DNA of 64,000 nucleotides from Cherax quadricarinatus (lineage: Eukaryota > Arthropoda > Malacostraca > Decapoda > Parastacidae). Below, piece after piece: positions 15,487 to 26,640 of the stretch. The DNA lies in NCBI RefSeq assembly GCF_038502225.1, contig NC_091298.1, forward strand, positions 39,695,925-39,759,924, in the 5' to 3' direction. Within the stretch, counting starts at the first letter, position 1, and every line of letters begins with the position of its first letter. The translations under genes were made by a program, and so were the position numbers. The notes beneath the pieces were generated by a model. The model was not told the origin of the DNA, made no database searches, and worked only from the letters and a program-made list of their open reading frames with translations.

Positions 15487-16335
15487 CCCATGGGGAGGGA
15501 GTTCTTGGTTATCGTGATTTGAGGGGATTTCTATAAATGGGTGTTAGCTGGTGATGCTAAACTTAGTTTCTGGTGATTTTCACGGTGTTTTGGTAGTATT
15601 CAGTGGTGATTTGGTAGTTTTCAGTAGTGTTTTGGGAGTATTCGGAGGTGTTTGATGGTGTTTTTGAAGGTGTTCAAATGATGTGCAGAGTATTTTTTGA
15701 AGATGTTCAGTGGTGTTTTGGTGTTGTTCAGAGTTGGTTCAAAGTTAGTTGGTGTATTAGTTATGGTAATGTCTCATGTCATAAGTGTATGAGTTAGTTT
15801 TTTTTGTGCTAATGTTGTAAAGTCTGGAGAATGAGGGAGGAGTTTGGTGGATGAGATGTAATTTCGGTTAATGAAATGTGTAAGTGTGAATGAGAATGTA
15901 AATTGGTGGGTGAGTTAGAGAAGACAAAATGTTATGTGATCTTAGTAAAAGTATAGATAGTTTTAGTGATCTTCGTTATGATGATGTTTTAAGAGAATGT
16001 GTACAAAAATGTGTGATCTTAGTGGTGGGGTTATAGAATTTGGTAAACGTCTTGAGTGTGGTGATCTTAGATATTGGAGATATAACAGGTTGAAACAAGG
16101 TGTTTGGGTGTGACGTAGCTGATCGCCAAGTAAACACAGGATGGAGTGTGATGTCATGGGAAGTATCCCTACCTATGCTGGTATGTGTTGGTGGTAGTGA
16201 GGGGAGTGTATTAGATATTATATGGAGTTGGTGATTGTGATTTTTTGTGTGAATGTTTATAAAAATGAGTGTTTTCTGCGATCTTAGTGGTTTTGAGGTG
16301 AGTGGTCATTGATGATAGTTGATGAATGTCTTAGT

Positions 16336-16363
16336 TTTGTGTGTGTGTGTGTGTGTGTGTGTG
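16336..16363. repeat. (GT)n microsatellite
   Basis: Short GT run in the P1 right half. Confidence 0.9.
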
Positions 16364-16439
16364 CATATGTTATGTTTTCAGTTGGTGGTGATCCTGTTGT
16401 AAGTGTTCTCGGTGTTGTTTGGAAATGTTCAAAGGTGTT

Positions 16440-17136
16440 TTTTTGTGAGTATTCAAATGTTTTTTTTGTTGCGCTCATGTTATGTAATAGTCTGAGGTGA
16501 GTGGGATCGTGTTGGTTATAGTGATTTGAGGGGATTTCTATAAAATGGGTGTTGGTGGTGTTGATCTTAGTTTCTGGTGATTTTTAGTGTTGTTTGGGCA
16601 GTATTCGGTGCTGTTTTGGTAGTATTCAGTGGTGTTTTGGGAGTATTCAAAGGAGTTTGTTGATGTTTTTGGAGTAATCAAAGGTAATTGATGTTGTTTT
16701 TGGTGTTGTACAAAGTAAAGTGTGGTGTGTGTGGGTGTGTTTGTGTTAGTTTTGGTAAAATGTCTCGTGTCATAAGTGTATGAGTTAGTTTTTGTGATAA
16801 TGTTGTAAAGTCTGGAGACTGAGGGAGTAGTATGGTGGATGTGTTGTAATTTCAGTTAATGAAATGTGTAAGTGTAGATAAATTAGAGATGATAAATCTT
16901 ATTTGGGAGTATTCAAAATGATATTTTGGAAGTGCTTCAGTGCCGTTTGGAAATGTTCAAAGGTGTTCATGTGAGTATTCAAATGATTTATGAGAGTGTT
17001 CGAAGTAATCTTGGGGTTGTTCTGTAGTGAGATGATAAAGGTTGTGGATGAGAGAATATTTCTTAAGAGATACTGAGAAAAGGTGGTCTCAAATGATGAT
17101 GTATGAGAGTGTTTTGAAGGTGTTCAAAGTAAAGTG

Positions 17137-17182
<46 letters not shown>

Positions 17183-18366
17183 AGTGGTTATAAGTTGTAA
17201 GTGTTGTGGTGACTTTTTCTGATGAAATAGTTAAAGCGAGAAAAATTGTGGGTTATGAGTATAATATTAAACTATGGGGATTTGAGGAGATGGATTTTAT
17301 TAGAAATTTAGTGAGTTTAGGGAGGAATGTGCATTATATTTAAGTATTTCTATAAAATGGGTAAGCTGGTAGTGTTGATTTAGTTTCTGGTGATTTTTAG
17401 TAGTGTTTGGGCAGTATTCAGTGAATATTCATTTGATGATGTTTTTAAATGTGTTCAAATGATGTTTTTGGAGTATTCATAGGTAAATGTTGATCTTAGT
17501 TTAATTTTGGTGGTGTTTTGACTGTATTCAGTGGTGTTTTAGTGTATTCAGTGGTGTACTTTGATGATGGTCTTTTATGGTGTTCAAATGATGTTCAAGA
17601 GTATTTTTGAAGGTGTTCTGGGAGTATTCAGTGGTGATTTGGGGGATGTTTGTAGTGAGATGATAAAGGTTGTCGATGAATATTTCTTAAGAGATATTGA
17701 GAAAAGTGTGTGTGTGTATGTGTGGGTATTAACTTCGTAATATGTAAAATTGTGACTAATGAAATTATCGAAAAGTGGTGTAAGTTGTAAGTGTTATGGT
17801 GACTTTTTCTGATGAAATAGTTAAAAAGAGAAAAATTGTGGGTTATGAGTGAAAATTGTCTTGTTGTGAGATGGTGGGAGAGTGAGGAGAGCAGGTCATA
17901 GTCTCAGACGATGCTGTGGGGTGACCTGAGATGTTATCCGAGATCGGTCAGATACGATTCGCCGGACTTTTTCTGATGAAACAGTTAAAACGGGAAAAAT
18001 GTCTAGACTTGAGGAGAGTGAATCTTTTGTAAAGAAAATGTGGATTGTTGTGGGTATTAACAAAAAAATGTGGAATTATTTGGGTTATCCTGGGTTAAGA
18101 GTGAAAATGTGTAATGTTTTCCCTATGTTGTATATGAAATGTGTAATACTGAGATGGTGACGACGAAGAAGATCCAGAACAAAATGCACAAAATTTCTTC
18201 AAGAGAAGAAGTATTACTCTATGTCAATGAATTGTACCTTTTTTTCAATGAATTTGTATTTTTTTTGTTGGATGTATATGAAATGTATATGAAATGTATA
18301 TGAAATGTATATGAAATGTATTGGTTGTATAATAAATAAATGAAAATACTGTGTATTAGTGTTATC
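16440..18366 (-). repeat. P1 right inner arm, G/T-rich
   Basis: Reverse complement of left-arm blocks. GTGGGATCGTGTTGGTTATAGTGATTTGAGG (16500) pairs with 14170-14215. GATACGATTCGCC(G/A)GACTTTTTCTGATGAAA (17945) pairs with 11190-11215. GTGACGACGAAGAAGATCCAGAAC (18155) pairs with 10978-11005. It holds (GT)n at 17138-17178 where the left arm received E1. Confidence 0.7.
17138..17178. repeat. (GT)n microsatellite in the right arm, near the E1 empty site
   Basis: Flanked by GTTCAAAGTAAAGTGAGGTG, the inverted equivalent of CACCTCACTTTACTTTGAACA that follows E1 on the left arm. Confidence 0.85.
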
Positions 18367-18381
18367 ATGCATTTTAAGTTA

Positions 18382-19325
18382 ATGTTCGGTCGACAAGATT
18401 CAGCCTGTGTGTGTGAGGTCATCACGTGACGTCACTGACCGCCGAGTAAACACAAGTGGGGTGACGTCACACTTGTTTAGACCTGTAGTAAGAGAAAGTA
18501 CCATGTCCGCTTACCCCCCTGAGGGGAAAATCCAAAAAACTTGATCCAAGGAGATGGAGTCTTTGTATTATTGATATCGAGAAAAAATTGATCCGAGGAG
18601 ATGGAGACCACAAGAAATTGAAATTCAAAAAAAATTCGAAAAAAATTTTGGGATGGGGGTGAAAGTGGGAAGGAGAACCTCAAAAACTTGATTCGAGGAA
18701 GTGGAGTCTTTGTATTATTGATATAGAGGAAAACTTGATCCAAGGAGATGGAGGAGGAGGTGTGGGGGAGGGTGTTGATCCGAGGAACTGGAGAGCAGGA
18801 ATATTTGGGGTAGAAGTGGGTGGTGGGAGGTGTGAGGGGAGGGTGTTGATCCGAGGAGATCATAAGAATTTCGAAACCCCATAGGGGGGAGGGAATCCAA
18901 AAAAACTTGATCCAAGTAGATCATAAGAAAATTCGAAACCCCATAGGGGGGAATCCAAAAAACTTGATCCAAGGAAGTGGAGGAGAAATATATGGTTTAG
19001 AGGGTGTTGATCCGAGGAGATGGAGCAGGAATATTTGGGGTGGAAGTGGGTGGTGGGAGGGGTACCCATAGGGGGAAACCCAAAAACTTGATCCAAGGAG
19101 ATGGAGAGCACAAGAAAATGAAATTCAAAAAAAATTCGAAAAAATCGGAAAAAAATTCGGGGAGCCGGGGTGATAAGGACGACGCTGCAGAAGGCACTGC
19201 AGAAGGTGCGGGCGGGCGCGAGGGCGGGCGGGCGCGAGGGCAGGCGGGCCCTGGTCAGGCGGGCGCGCGGGCACGGCGCGGTAGGAGTCCGCTTAGAGGA
19301 GACCGCTCTGTAGAAATCATTACTA

Positions 19326-19328
<3 letters not shown>
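18382..19328 (-). repeat. P1 right outer inverted arm
   Basis: Inverted copy of 7958-9083: ATGTTCGGTCGACAAGATTCAGCC, one TCACGTGACGTCACTGACC, ACCATGTCCGCTTACCCCCC, repeated CTTGATCCAAGGAGATGG blocks, the GC-rich block, then GACCGCTCTGTAGAAATCATTACTACTT. It is shorter than the left arm because the tandem TGACGTCA block and the subterminal repeats are present only once. Confidence 0.8.

Positions 19329-19423
<95 letters not shown>
19329..19423. repeat. (TA)n followed by (ATA)n microsatellite
   Basis: About 45 bp of TA, then about 50 bp of ATA triplets. It marks the right boundary of P1. Confidence 0.97.
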
Positions 19424-19424
<1 letters not shown>

Positions 19425-20036
19425 GCAAGTGTACAGGTTTAACAAATCAAGTGACCACTGAGTGTGTAATATATATCCAGACTCATATATTCTCTAATAT
19501 CCTTCTTACTTATTTTTAATAAATACCATCAATGAAATATTGTATGTAAAGAAAGCAATATCGACTATAAAGTTTCATAGGAAGGTATTGTAGTCGATGA
19601 AATATTGTTTCAAAGATTCAAAACAAATTCTGTAGACAAACATTGATGGTCAATGTATTTGAGAATTAATATCAGTCATGTTAATAATGTATCATAGATG
19701 TGAGATAATCTTATTATAATATAAATCTACATAGACTTTAATCTGGCCATGGTGGAATCTTCACAGTTTATATACAACTCAAATATTGAAGATACTGATG
19801 TATAGCTTTAAAGCAGGTCCAACAGTTATAACTGCGCTCTGCCTTCAAAGGCTAATATGGATCCGCTCGAGCATGTTCAGATATGTGTTGGATGAACGTT
19901 AAGTTACATCAAAGTAACAGAGATATTGGAAACTAAGAATGTGTAGCAGTATTGGCATCGTTATGGAAACTATTTATATTATCTGTGTGCTTAAAAATAT
20001 TAAAATTAACACACTAGCTCACGATGTGAGAGTAAC
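19424..20036. other. AT-rich sequence, no gene seen
   Basis: No recognisable domain or repeat family. A short internal duplication of GATGAAATATTGT/CAATGAAATATTGT is visible around 19535-19605. Confidence 0.4.
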
Positions 20037-20048
20037 ACACACACACAA

Positions 20049-20575
20049 TTGGAGAACTTGGAGCCACATGGGGGCGAAGATACATGGAGGGCTAAGATGA
20101 TGGATGTGGTGCTGGAAAACTTCATGTACCAACACGTAAGGGACACTACAAGAGAGAGAGGAGAGGATAAACCAGCAAGACTGGACCTAGTATTCACCTT
20201 GAGTAGTGCAGATATTGAGGACATCACATATGAAAGAACCCTTGGGGCCAGCGATCATGTGGTTTTAAGCTTCGAATACACAGTAGAGCTACAAGTGGAG
20301 TGGGAAGCAGGAAGGCCAGGACGAATGAAGCCAAGCTACAAGAAAGGGGACTACACAGGAATGAGGAACTTCCAGGATGAAGTTCAGTGGGACAGAGAAC
20401 TGGCAGGGAAGCCAGTTAATGAGATGATGGAATATGTAGCAACAATGTGCAAGGAGGCTGAGGAGAGGTTTTTACCCAAGGGTAACAGGAATAATGAAAA
20501 AGCCAGGATGAGCCCATGGTTCACCCAAAGGTGCAGGGAGGCAAAAACCAAGTGTGCTAGGCAATAGAAGAAGTA
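20049..20575 (+). pseudogene. LINE E2 endonuclease C-terminus and linker
   Basis: ARLDLVFTLSS and LGASDHVVLSFE match the last two blocks of LINE apurinic-like endonucleases, the latter holding the SDH catalytic pair. The linker VKPSYKK-type segment and SPWFTQRCREAKTKC follow, ending at a premature TAG (20565-20567). The upstream half of the endonuclease is absent. Confidence 0.72.
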
Positions 20576-22373
20576 TAGAAGGCAAAGAACCCAGGAGAAT
20601 AAGGAGAGCAGTCGTAGGGCCAGAAATGAATATGCACAGATAAGAAGGGAGGCCCAACGACAATATGAAAACGACATAGCAGCGAAAGCCAAATCTGACC
20701 CGAAACTGTTATACAGCCACATCAGGAGGAAAACAACAGTCAAGGACCAGGTAATCAGGCTAAGGAAGGAAGGAGAGAAAACCAAAAATGACCATGAAGT
20801 ATGTGAGGAACTCAACAAGAGATTCAAAGAAGTGTTCACATAGGAGACAGAAGGGACTCCAGAAAGACGGAGAGGTGGGGCACACCACCAAGTGCTGGAC
20901 ACAGTACACACAACCAAGGAAGAAGTGAAGAGGCTTTTGAGTGAGCTAGATACCTCAGAGGTAATGGGGCCAGATAATATCTCTCCATGGGTCCTGAGAG
21001 AGGGAGCAGGGGCGCTATGTGAACCCCTAACACCAATATTCAATACATCTATCGAAACAGGGAGATTGCCTGTGGCATGGAAGACAGCAAATGTAGTCCC
21101 AATCTTTAATTAAAAAAGGAGACAGACATGAAGCACTAAACTACAGACTGGTGTCATCGACATGTTTAGTATGCAAAGTCATGGAGAAGATTATCAGGAG
21201 GAGAGTGGTGGAACACCTAGAAAGGAATGATCTCATCAACAGCAGCCAACATGGTTTCAGGGACGGGAAATCCTGTGACACAAACCTACCGGAGTTCTAT
21301 GACATGGTGACAGCAGTAAGACAAGAGAGAGAGGGGTGGGTGGATTGCATTTTCTTGGACTTCAAGAAGGCGTTTGACACAGTTCCACACAAGAGATTAG
21401 TGCAAAAACTGGAGGACCATGCAGGGATAACAGGGAAGGCACTACAATGGATCAGGGAATACTTGTCAGGAAGACAGCAGCGAGTCATGGTACGTGGCGA
21501 GGCGTCAGAGTGGGTGCCTGTGACCAGTGGGGTCCCACATGGGTCAGTCCTAGGGCAAGTGCTGTTTCTGGTATTTGTGAACGACATGGCGGAAGGAATA
21601 AACTCCGAAGTGTCCCTGTTTGCAGATGACGTGAAGTTGATGAGAAGAATTCATTCGATCGAAGACCAGGCAGAACTACAAAGGGATCTGGACAGGCTGC
21701 AGACTTGGTCCAGCAATTGGCTCCTGGAGTTCAATCCCACCAAGTGCAAAGTCATGTAGATTAGGGAAGGGCAAAGAAGACCACATATGGAGCACAGTCT
21801 AGGGGGCCAGATACTACAAACCTCACTCAAGGAAAAAGATCGTGGGGTGAGTATAACACCAGGCACATCTCCTGAAGCGCAGATCAACCAAATAACTGCT
21901 GCAGCATATGGGCGCCTGGCAAACCTCAGAACAGCATTCCGACATCTTAATAAGGAATCGTTCAGGACCCTATACATCGTGTACGTTAGGCCCATATTGG
22001 AGTATGCGGCACCAGTTTGGAACCCACACCTAGCCAAGCACGTAAAGAAACAAGACTAGTCCCAGAGCTAAGGGGTATGTCCTACGAGGAGAGGTTAAGG
22101 GAAATCGACCTGACGATACTGGAGGAGAGGAGAGATAGGAGGGACATGATAACGACATGCAAAATACTGGAAGGAATTGACAAGGTGGACAAAGACAGGA
22201 TGTTCCAGAGATGGGACACAGCAACAAGGGGACACAGTTGGAAGTTGAAGACGCAGATGAATCACAGGGATGTTAGGAAGTATTTCTTCAGCCACAGAGT
22301 AATCAGGAAGTGGAATAGTTTGGGAAGTGATGTAGTGGAGGCAGGATCCATACATAGCTTTAAGCAGGTATAA
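20576..22373 (+). pseudogene. LINE E2 reverse transcriptase, multiply frameshifted
   Basis: Pieces in different frames are collinear with CR1 RT: SEVMGPDNISPWVL (20960) and VAWKTANVVPIF (21080), a frameshift in an A-run near 21112, then VMEKIIRRRVVEHLE, SQHGFRDGKSCDTNL, FLDFKKAFDTVPHKR, TSGVPHGSVLG, SLFADDVKLM and FNPTKCKVM, a stop at 21757, then KEKDRGVSITPG and YVRPILEYAAPVWNPH, a deletion near 22050, then RLVPELRGMSYEERL. FADD is intact, but the gene is dead. PQGS has become PHGS. Confidence 0.82.
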
Positions 22374-22505
22374 TACATAGCTTTAAGAGGTATAATAAAG
22401 CTCACGGTTCAGGGAGAGTGACCTAATAGCGACCAGTGAAGAGGCTGGGCCAGGAGCTAGGCCTCGACCCCTGAACTTCAACTACGTGAGTGAAACTAGG
22501 TGAGT

Positions 22506-22574
22506 ACTCACACACACACACTCACACACACACACACAAACACACACACACAAACACACACACACACACACACA
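22506..22574. repeat. (AC)n microsatellite
   Basis: AC run with occasional T and A interruptions, between E2 and the E3 hairpin. Confidence 0.95.
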
Positions 22575-22962
22575 CAGCAGTTATCTGATTGATGTGTGCT
22601 TCCGGAGACATGCTCGGTGTTATACTCACCCCAAGATCTTTCTCCTTGAGTGAGGTTTGCAGTCTTTGGCCACCTAGCCTATACTCTGTCTGTGGTCTTC
22701 TGTGCCCTTCCCCTATCTTCATGACTTTGCATTTGGCAGGATTAAATTCGAGAAGCCATTTGCACCTGGTCCAGCAAATGGCTTCTCGAATTTAATCCTG
22801 CCAAATGCAAAGTCATGAAGATAGGGGAAGGGCACAGAAGACCACAGACAGAGTATAGGCTAGGTGGCCAAAGACTGCAAACCTCACTCAAGGAGAAAGA
22901 TCTTGGGGTGAGTATAACACCGAGCATGTCTCCGGAAGCACACATCAATCAGATAACTGCTG
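22575..22962. repeat. Perfect 189-bp inverted repeat at the 5' end of LINE E3
   Basis: Bases 22575-22763 are the exact reverse complement of 22774-22962, as far as I can check by eye, around a 10-base loop ACCTGGTCCA. The right arm is normal LINE E coding sequence; the left arm is an inverted duplicate. Mirror open frames (22589-22795 plus, 22742-22948 minus) result from it and are not genes. Confidence 0.9.
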
Positions 22963-23573
22963 CAGCATATGGGCGCCTGGCAAACCTGAGAACAGCATTC
23001 CGACACCTTAGTAAGGAATCATTCAAGACACTGTACACCGTGTATGTCAGGCCCATACTGGAGTATGCAGCACCTGTTTGGAACCCGCACTTGATAAAGC
23101 ACGTCAAGAAACTAGAGAAAGTACAAAGGTTTGCAACAAGGTTAGTTCCAGAGCTAAGGGGAATGTCCTATGAAGAAAGATTAAGGGAAATCGGCCTGAC
23201 GACACTGGAGGACAGGAGGGTCAGGGGAGACATGATAACGACATATAAAATACTGCGTGGAATAGACAAGGTGGACAAGGACAGGATGTTCCAGGGAGGG
23301 GACACAGAAACAAGAGGCCACAATTGGAAGTTGAAGACACAAATGAGTCAGAGAGATAGTAGGAAGTATTTCTTCAGTCATAGAGTTGTAAGGCAGTGGA
23401 ATAGCCTAGAAAATGACGTAGTGGAGGCAGGAACCATACACAGTTTTAAGACGAGGTTTGATAAAGCTCATGGAGCGGGGAGAGAGAGGGTCTAGTAGCA
23501 ACCGGTGAAGAGGCGGGGCCAGGAGCTAGGACTCGACCCCTGCAACCACAAATAGGTGAGTACAAATAGGTGA

Positions 23574-23575
<2 letters not shown>
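22764..23575 (+). mobile_element. CR1-like LINE family E copy E3, 5'-truncated
   Basis: Starts within the RT thumb region at TGGTCCAGCAAATGGCTTCTCG and ends with CAAATAGGTGAGTACAAATAGGTGAATAC followed by (AC)n. Lies directly behind the hairpin. Confidence 0.88.
22774..23495 (+). pseudogene. LINE E3 C-terminal coding region, frame intact
   Basis: Open from the arm junction to the TAG at 23493-23495. Contains CKVMKIGEGHRRPQTEY, EKDLGVSITPS, INQITAAAYGRLANL, YVRPILEYAAPVWNPH, RLVPELRGMSYEERL and NSLENDVVEAGTIHSFK. FADD and everything upstream are missing. No enzymatic motif remains. Confidence 0.85.
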
Positions 23576-23646
<71 letters not shown>

Positions 23647-23725
23647 CACTGACACTAACACTAACACACACACACACACACACACACTAACACTAACACA
23701 CACACACACACACTAACACACACTG
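23576..23725. repeat. (AC)n with TAACACTAACAC interruptions
   Basis: About 150 bp of AC, partly CACTAACACTAACA. It joins E3 to E4. Confidence 0.95.
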
Positions 23726-25654
23726 CGCTTTGATTACACAGTTGAGCTACAAGTGGAGAGAGTAGCAGGAATAGGACAGGAAAAACCGAGCTACAAAAGG
23801 GAAGACAACACAGGCATGAGGTATTTCTTGCAAGACGTTCAGTGGGAGAGAGAACTGGTCGGAAATCCAGTAACAAAAAATGGTGGACTATGTGACAACA
23901 AAATGCAAGGAGGCAGAGGAGAGGTTTATTCCCAAAGGAAGCAGAAATAATGGGAATATCAGATCGAGTCCTTAGTTCACCCAAAGGTGTAGGGAGGCAA
24001 AAACTAGGTGCTTTTAGAGAATGGAAAATGTAAAGAAGACAAAGGACCCAGGAAAATAAAGAGATTAGCCGAAGACTCAGAAACGAATATGCACAGATAA
24101 GAAGGGAGGCCCAGCTACAATACGAAAATGACTTAGCATCGAAAGTCAAATCTGACCCGAAGCTGCTGTATGTCCACATCAGTAGGAAACAACAGTAAAG
24201 AACCAGGTAATCAGGCTGAGGATGGAAGGTGGGGATTCACAGGAAACGACCAAGAGGTATGTGAGGAGCTCAACGTGAGATTTAAAGAAGTATTTACAAT
24301 GCAGAAAGGAAGGACTCCAGGAATTCAGAATAGGAAGGTGCACCAACAAGTGTTGGATGAAATACACACAATCGAGGAGGAGGAGGTGAAGAAGCTGTTA
24401 AGTGACCTTGACCTCAGTGGCAGTGGGACCGGACAACATCTCTCCATGGGTCCTTAGAGGGGGAGCAGAGACACTGTGTGAGCCACTAACAACAATTTTC
24501 AACACACATCCATTGAAACTGGGCAACTCCCTTAGGTATGAAAGTCGGCAAATGTACTCCCCATTTTTAAGAGAAGGGATAGACACGAGGCACTGAACTA
24601 TAGACCAGTGCCACTGACGTATATAATATACAAAGTCATGGAGATTATCAGGAGGAGAGTGGTGGAACACCTAGAATGGAACAAGCTTATAAACGACAGC
24701 CAATGTAATGGAAGTAAGACATGAGAGAGAGGGATGGGTAGATTACATTTTCTTGGACAGCAAGAAGGCCCTCGACTCAATTCCTCACAAGAGATTATTG
24801 CAAAAGCTAGAAAATCAGACACATATAACAGGAAGGGCACTGTAATGGATCAGAGAATACCTGGCAGGGAGGCAACAACGAGTCATGGTACGTGACGAGG
24901 TATCAAAGCGGGGTTCCACAGGGGTCAGTCCTAGGACCAGTGATATTTTTCGTATATGTGAATGACATAATGGAAGGGATTGTCTCAGAAGTGCCCCTGT
25001 TTGCAGATGTGAAGTTAATGAGGAGAATTTAATCGGATGAGGATCAGGCAGGACTACAAAGAAACCTGGACAGGCTGGCAGCTTGGTACAGCAACTGGCT
25101 CCTCGAATTTAACCCCGCCAAATGCAAAGTCATGAAGATCGGGGAAGGGCAAAGAACACTGCAGACAGGGTATGGGCTTGGTAACCGAAGACTGCAAACC
25201 TCACTCAAGGAAGAGGATCTTGGGGAGAATATGATACAGATCAGATCTCCTGAGGTGCACATCAACCATATAACTGCTGCAACATATGGGCACCTGGAAA
25301 ACCTGAGAATAGCTTTCCTGTAACTCAGTAAGGAATCGTTCCAGACACTGTACACCGTGTACGTCAGGCCCATACTTGAGTATGCAGCACCAGTTTGGAA
25401 TCTACACCTGGTCAAGCATGTCAAGAAATTAGAGAAAGTGCAAATGTTTGCAACAAGTCTAGTTTCAGAACTAAGTGGAATGTTCTATGAAGAAAGGTTA
25501 AGGGAAATCGGCCTGACGACACTGGAGGATATGAGGGTTAGGGGAGACATGATAACGACATACAGAATACTGCTAAGAATTGACAAGGTGGTCAGAGACA
25601 GGATGTTCCAAAGATGGGACACAGAAAGAAGGGGTCACTTTTGGAAGTTGAAGA
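23726..25654 (+). mobile_element. CR1-like LINE family E copy E4, heavily degenerate
   Basis: Starts in the linker (ACACAGTTGAGCTACAAGTGGAG, compare 20276 in E2). Runs collinearly with E2 and is then cut by copy E5 at about 25655, where the sequence jumps back to an earlier point of the element (CTAAGGGGCAAGAGACTACAAACC). Confidence 0.78.
23726..25654 (+). pseudogene. LINE E4 reverse transcriptase relic
   Basis: Collinear but scattered over frames: VGPDNISPWVL (24424) and PLFADVKLM (25000), where one FADD aspartate codon is deleted, then AWYSNWLLEFNPAKCKVMKI (25100), YVRPILEYAAPVWNLH (25360) and LREIGLTTLEDMRVRGDM. It has many stops and a fused reading frame into E5 (25357-25980). Not functional. 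Confidence 0.75.
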
Positions 25655-26365
25655 CTCACAGTCTAAGGGGCAAGAGACTACAAACCTCACTCAAGGAAAA
25701 AGATCTTGGGGTGAGTATAACGCCAGGCACATCTCCTGAAGCGCACATCAACCAAATAACTGCTGCGGCATATGGGCGCCTAGCAAACCTCAGAACAGCA
25801 TTCCGACATCTTAATAAGGAATCGTTCAGGACCCTGTTCACCGTGTACGTTAGGCCCATATTGGAGTATGCGGCACCAGATTGGAACTCACACCTAGCCG
25901 AGCACGTAAAGAAACTAGAGAAAGTGCAAAGCTTTGCAACAAGACTAGTCCCAGAGCTAAGAGGTATGTCCTACGAGTAGAGGTTAAGGGAAATCGACCT
26001 GACGACACTGGATGACAGGAGAGATAGGGGTGGACATGATAACGACATGCAAAAATCCTGAGAGGAATTGACAAGATGGACAAAGACAGGATGTTCCAGA
26101 AATGGGACACAGCAACAAGGGGACACAGTTGAAAGTTGAAGACACAGATGAATCACAGGGATGTTAGGAAGTATTTCTTCACCCACAGAGTAGTCAGGAA
26201 GTGGAATAGTTTGGGACGCGATGTAGTGGAGGCAGGGTCCATACATAGCTTTAAGCAGAGGTTTGATAAGCTCATGGTGCAGGGAGAGTGACCCAGTAGC
26301 GGCCAGTGACGAGGCGGTGCCAAGAACTATGACTCAACCCCTGCAACCACAACTAGGTGAATACA
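25655..26365 (+). mobile_element. CR1-like LINE family E copy E5, 5'-truncated
   Basis: Restarts at the SLRGKRLQTSLKEKDLGV block and repeats the C-terminal coding region: YVRPILEYAAPDWNSH, then a stop at 25978, then frame-shifted LKEIDLTTLDDRRDR. It ends with CACAACTAGGTGAATACATACAC. Closest in sequence to E2 (shared RTAFRHLNKESFRTL). Confidence 0.78.
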
Positions 26366-26382
26366 TACACAAAGACGCACAT

Positions 26383-26640
26383 ACCTACACAAGGGGTCAC
26401 AACTAGAAGTTGAAAATTCAGATGAGTCACTGGGATGTTAGGAAGTACTTTTTCAGTGAGAAAGTTGTAAGGAAGTGGAGCAGTCTGGAGAGTGATGTAA
26501 TGGAGGCAGCATCCATACATAGCTTTAAGAAGAGGTATGATAAAGCTCATGGAGCAGGGAGACAGTGGTCCGAGTAGAGACCAGTAAAGAGGCGGGACCA
26601 GGAGCTATGAATCAACCCCTGTAGCCACAATTAGGTGATT
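26383..26640 (+). mobile_element. LINE family E 3' fragment E6
   Basis: Begins at ACAAGGGGTCACAACTAGAAGTTG and repeats the last part of the E coding region (SLESDVMEAASIHSFKKRYDKAHGAG-type codons), ending in CCACAATTAGGTGATTACAC and (AC)n. Confidence 0.75.

Larger units (their letters stand above)
14291..16439. other. Central unpaired region of P1, G/T-rich
   Basis: No gene seen. Near 14290-14440 there is a single-copy stretch where plus-strand composition flips from A/C-rich to G/T-rich. From about 14440 on, right-arm-type motifs appear in repeated form: GTTTATAAAAATGAGTGTTTTCTGTGATCTT at 14890, 15030, 15290 and 16255, and CC(A/G)AGTAAACACAG(A/G)TGG at 15165 and 16125. There is a poly-T run at 15449-15483. 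Confidence 0.55.
7958..19328. mobile_element. Very large inverted-repeat (foldback) element P1
   Basis: Both ends read AAGTAGTAATGATTTCTAC (left at 7958; right, inverted, ending at 19328) and both are flanked by (TA)n, consistent with a TA target. Each arm carries, from outside in: a TTCTACAGAGCGGTC motif, a GC-rich block, CTCCTTGGATCAAGTTTTT repeats, TGACGTCACGTGATGACC, GGCTGAATCTTGTCGACCGAACAT, an AAATACATTTCATATACATTTC tract, and several kilobases of A/C-rich (left) or G/T-rich (right) sequence. The arms differ by scattered substitutions and indels, so this is not a simple assembly mirror. I see no transposase. LINEs A2 and E1 lie in the left arm only. The family is unknown to me. Confidence 0.78.
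20040..22505 (+). mobile_element. CR1-like LINE family E copy E2, longest copy, degenerate
   Basis: Begins after a short (AC)n (20036-20046) inside the endonuclease and runs through RT to the family 3' end (CTACGTGAGTGAAACTAGGTGAGTACTCACACAC). It is broken by several stops and frameshifts. It is followed directly by another (AC)n tract. Confidence 0.85.

Noticed and set aside
7958..19328. Assembly inversion artefact
   Set aside because: The arms differ by many substitutions, indels and two LINE insertions, which a mirrored read or contig error would not give. The E3 hairpin, by contrast, remains a possible artefact.
7958..19328. Integrated viral genome or Maverick/Polinton
   Set aside because: No polymerase, integrase, capsid or other coding region is visible; only non-coding inverted sequence.
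22522..22948. Two mirrored 66-68 codon genes
   Set aside because: Both arise from the inverted duplication at the 5' end of LINE E3.
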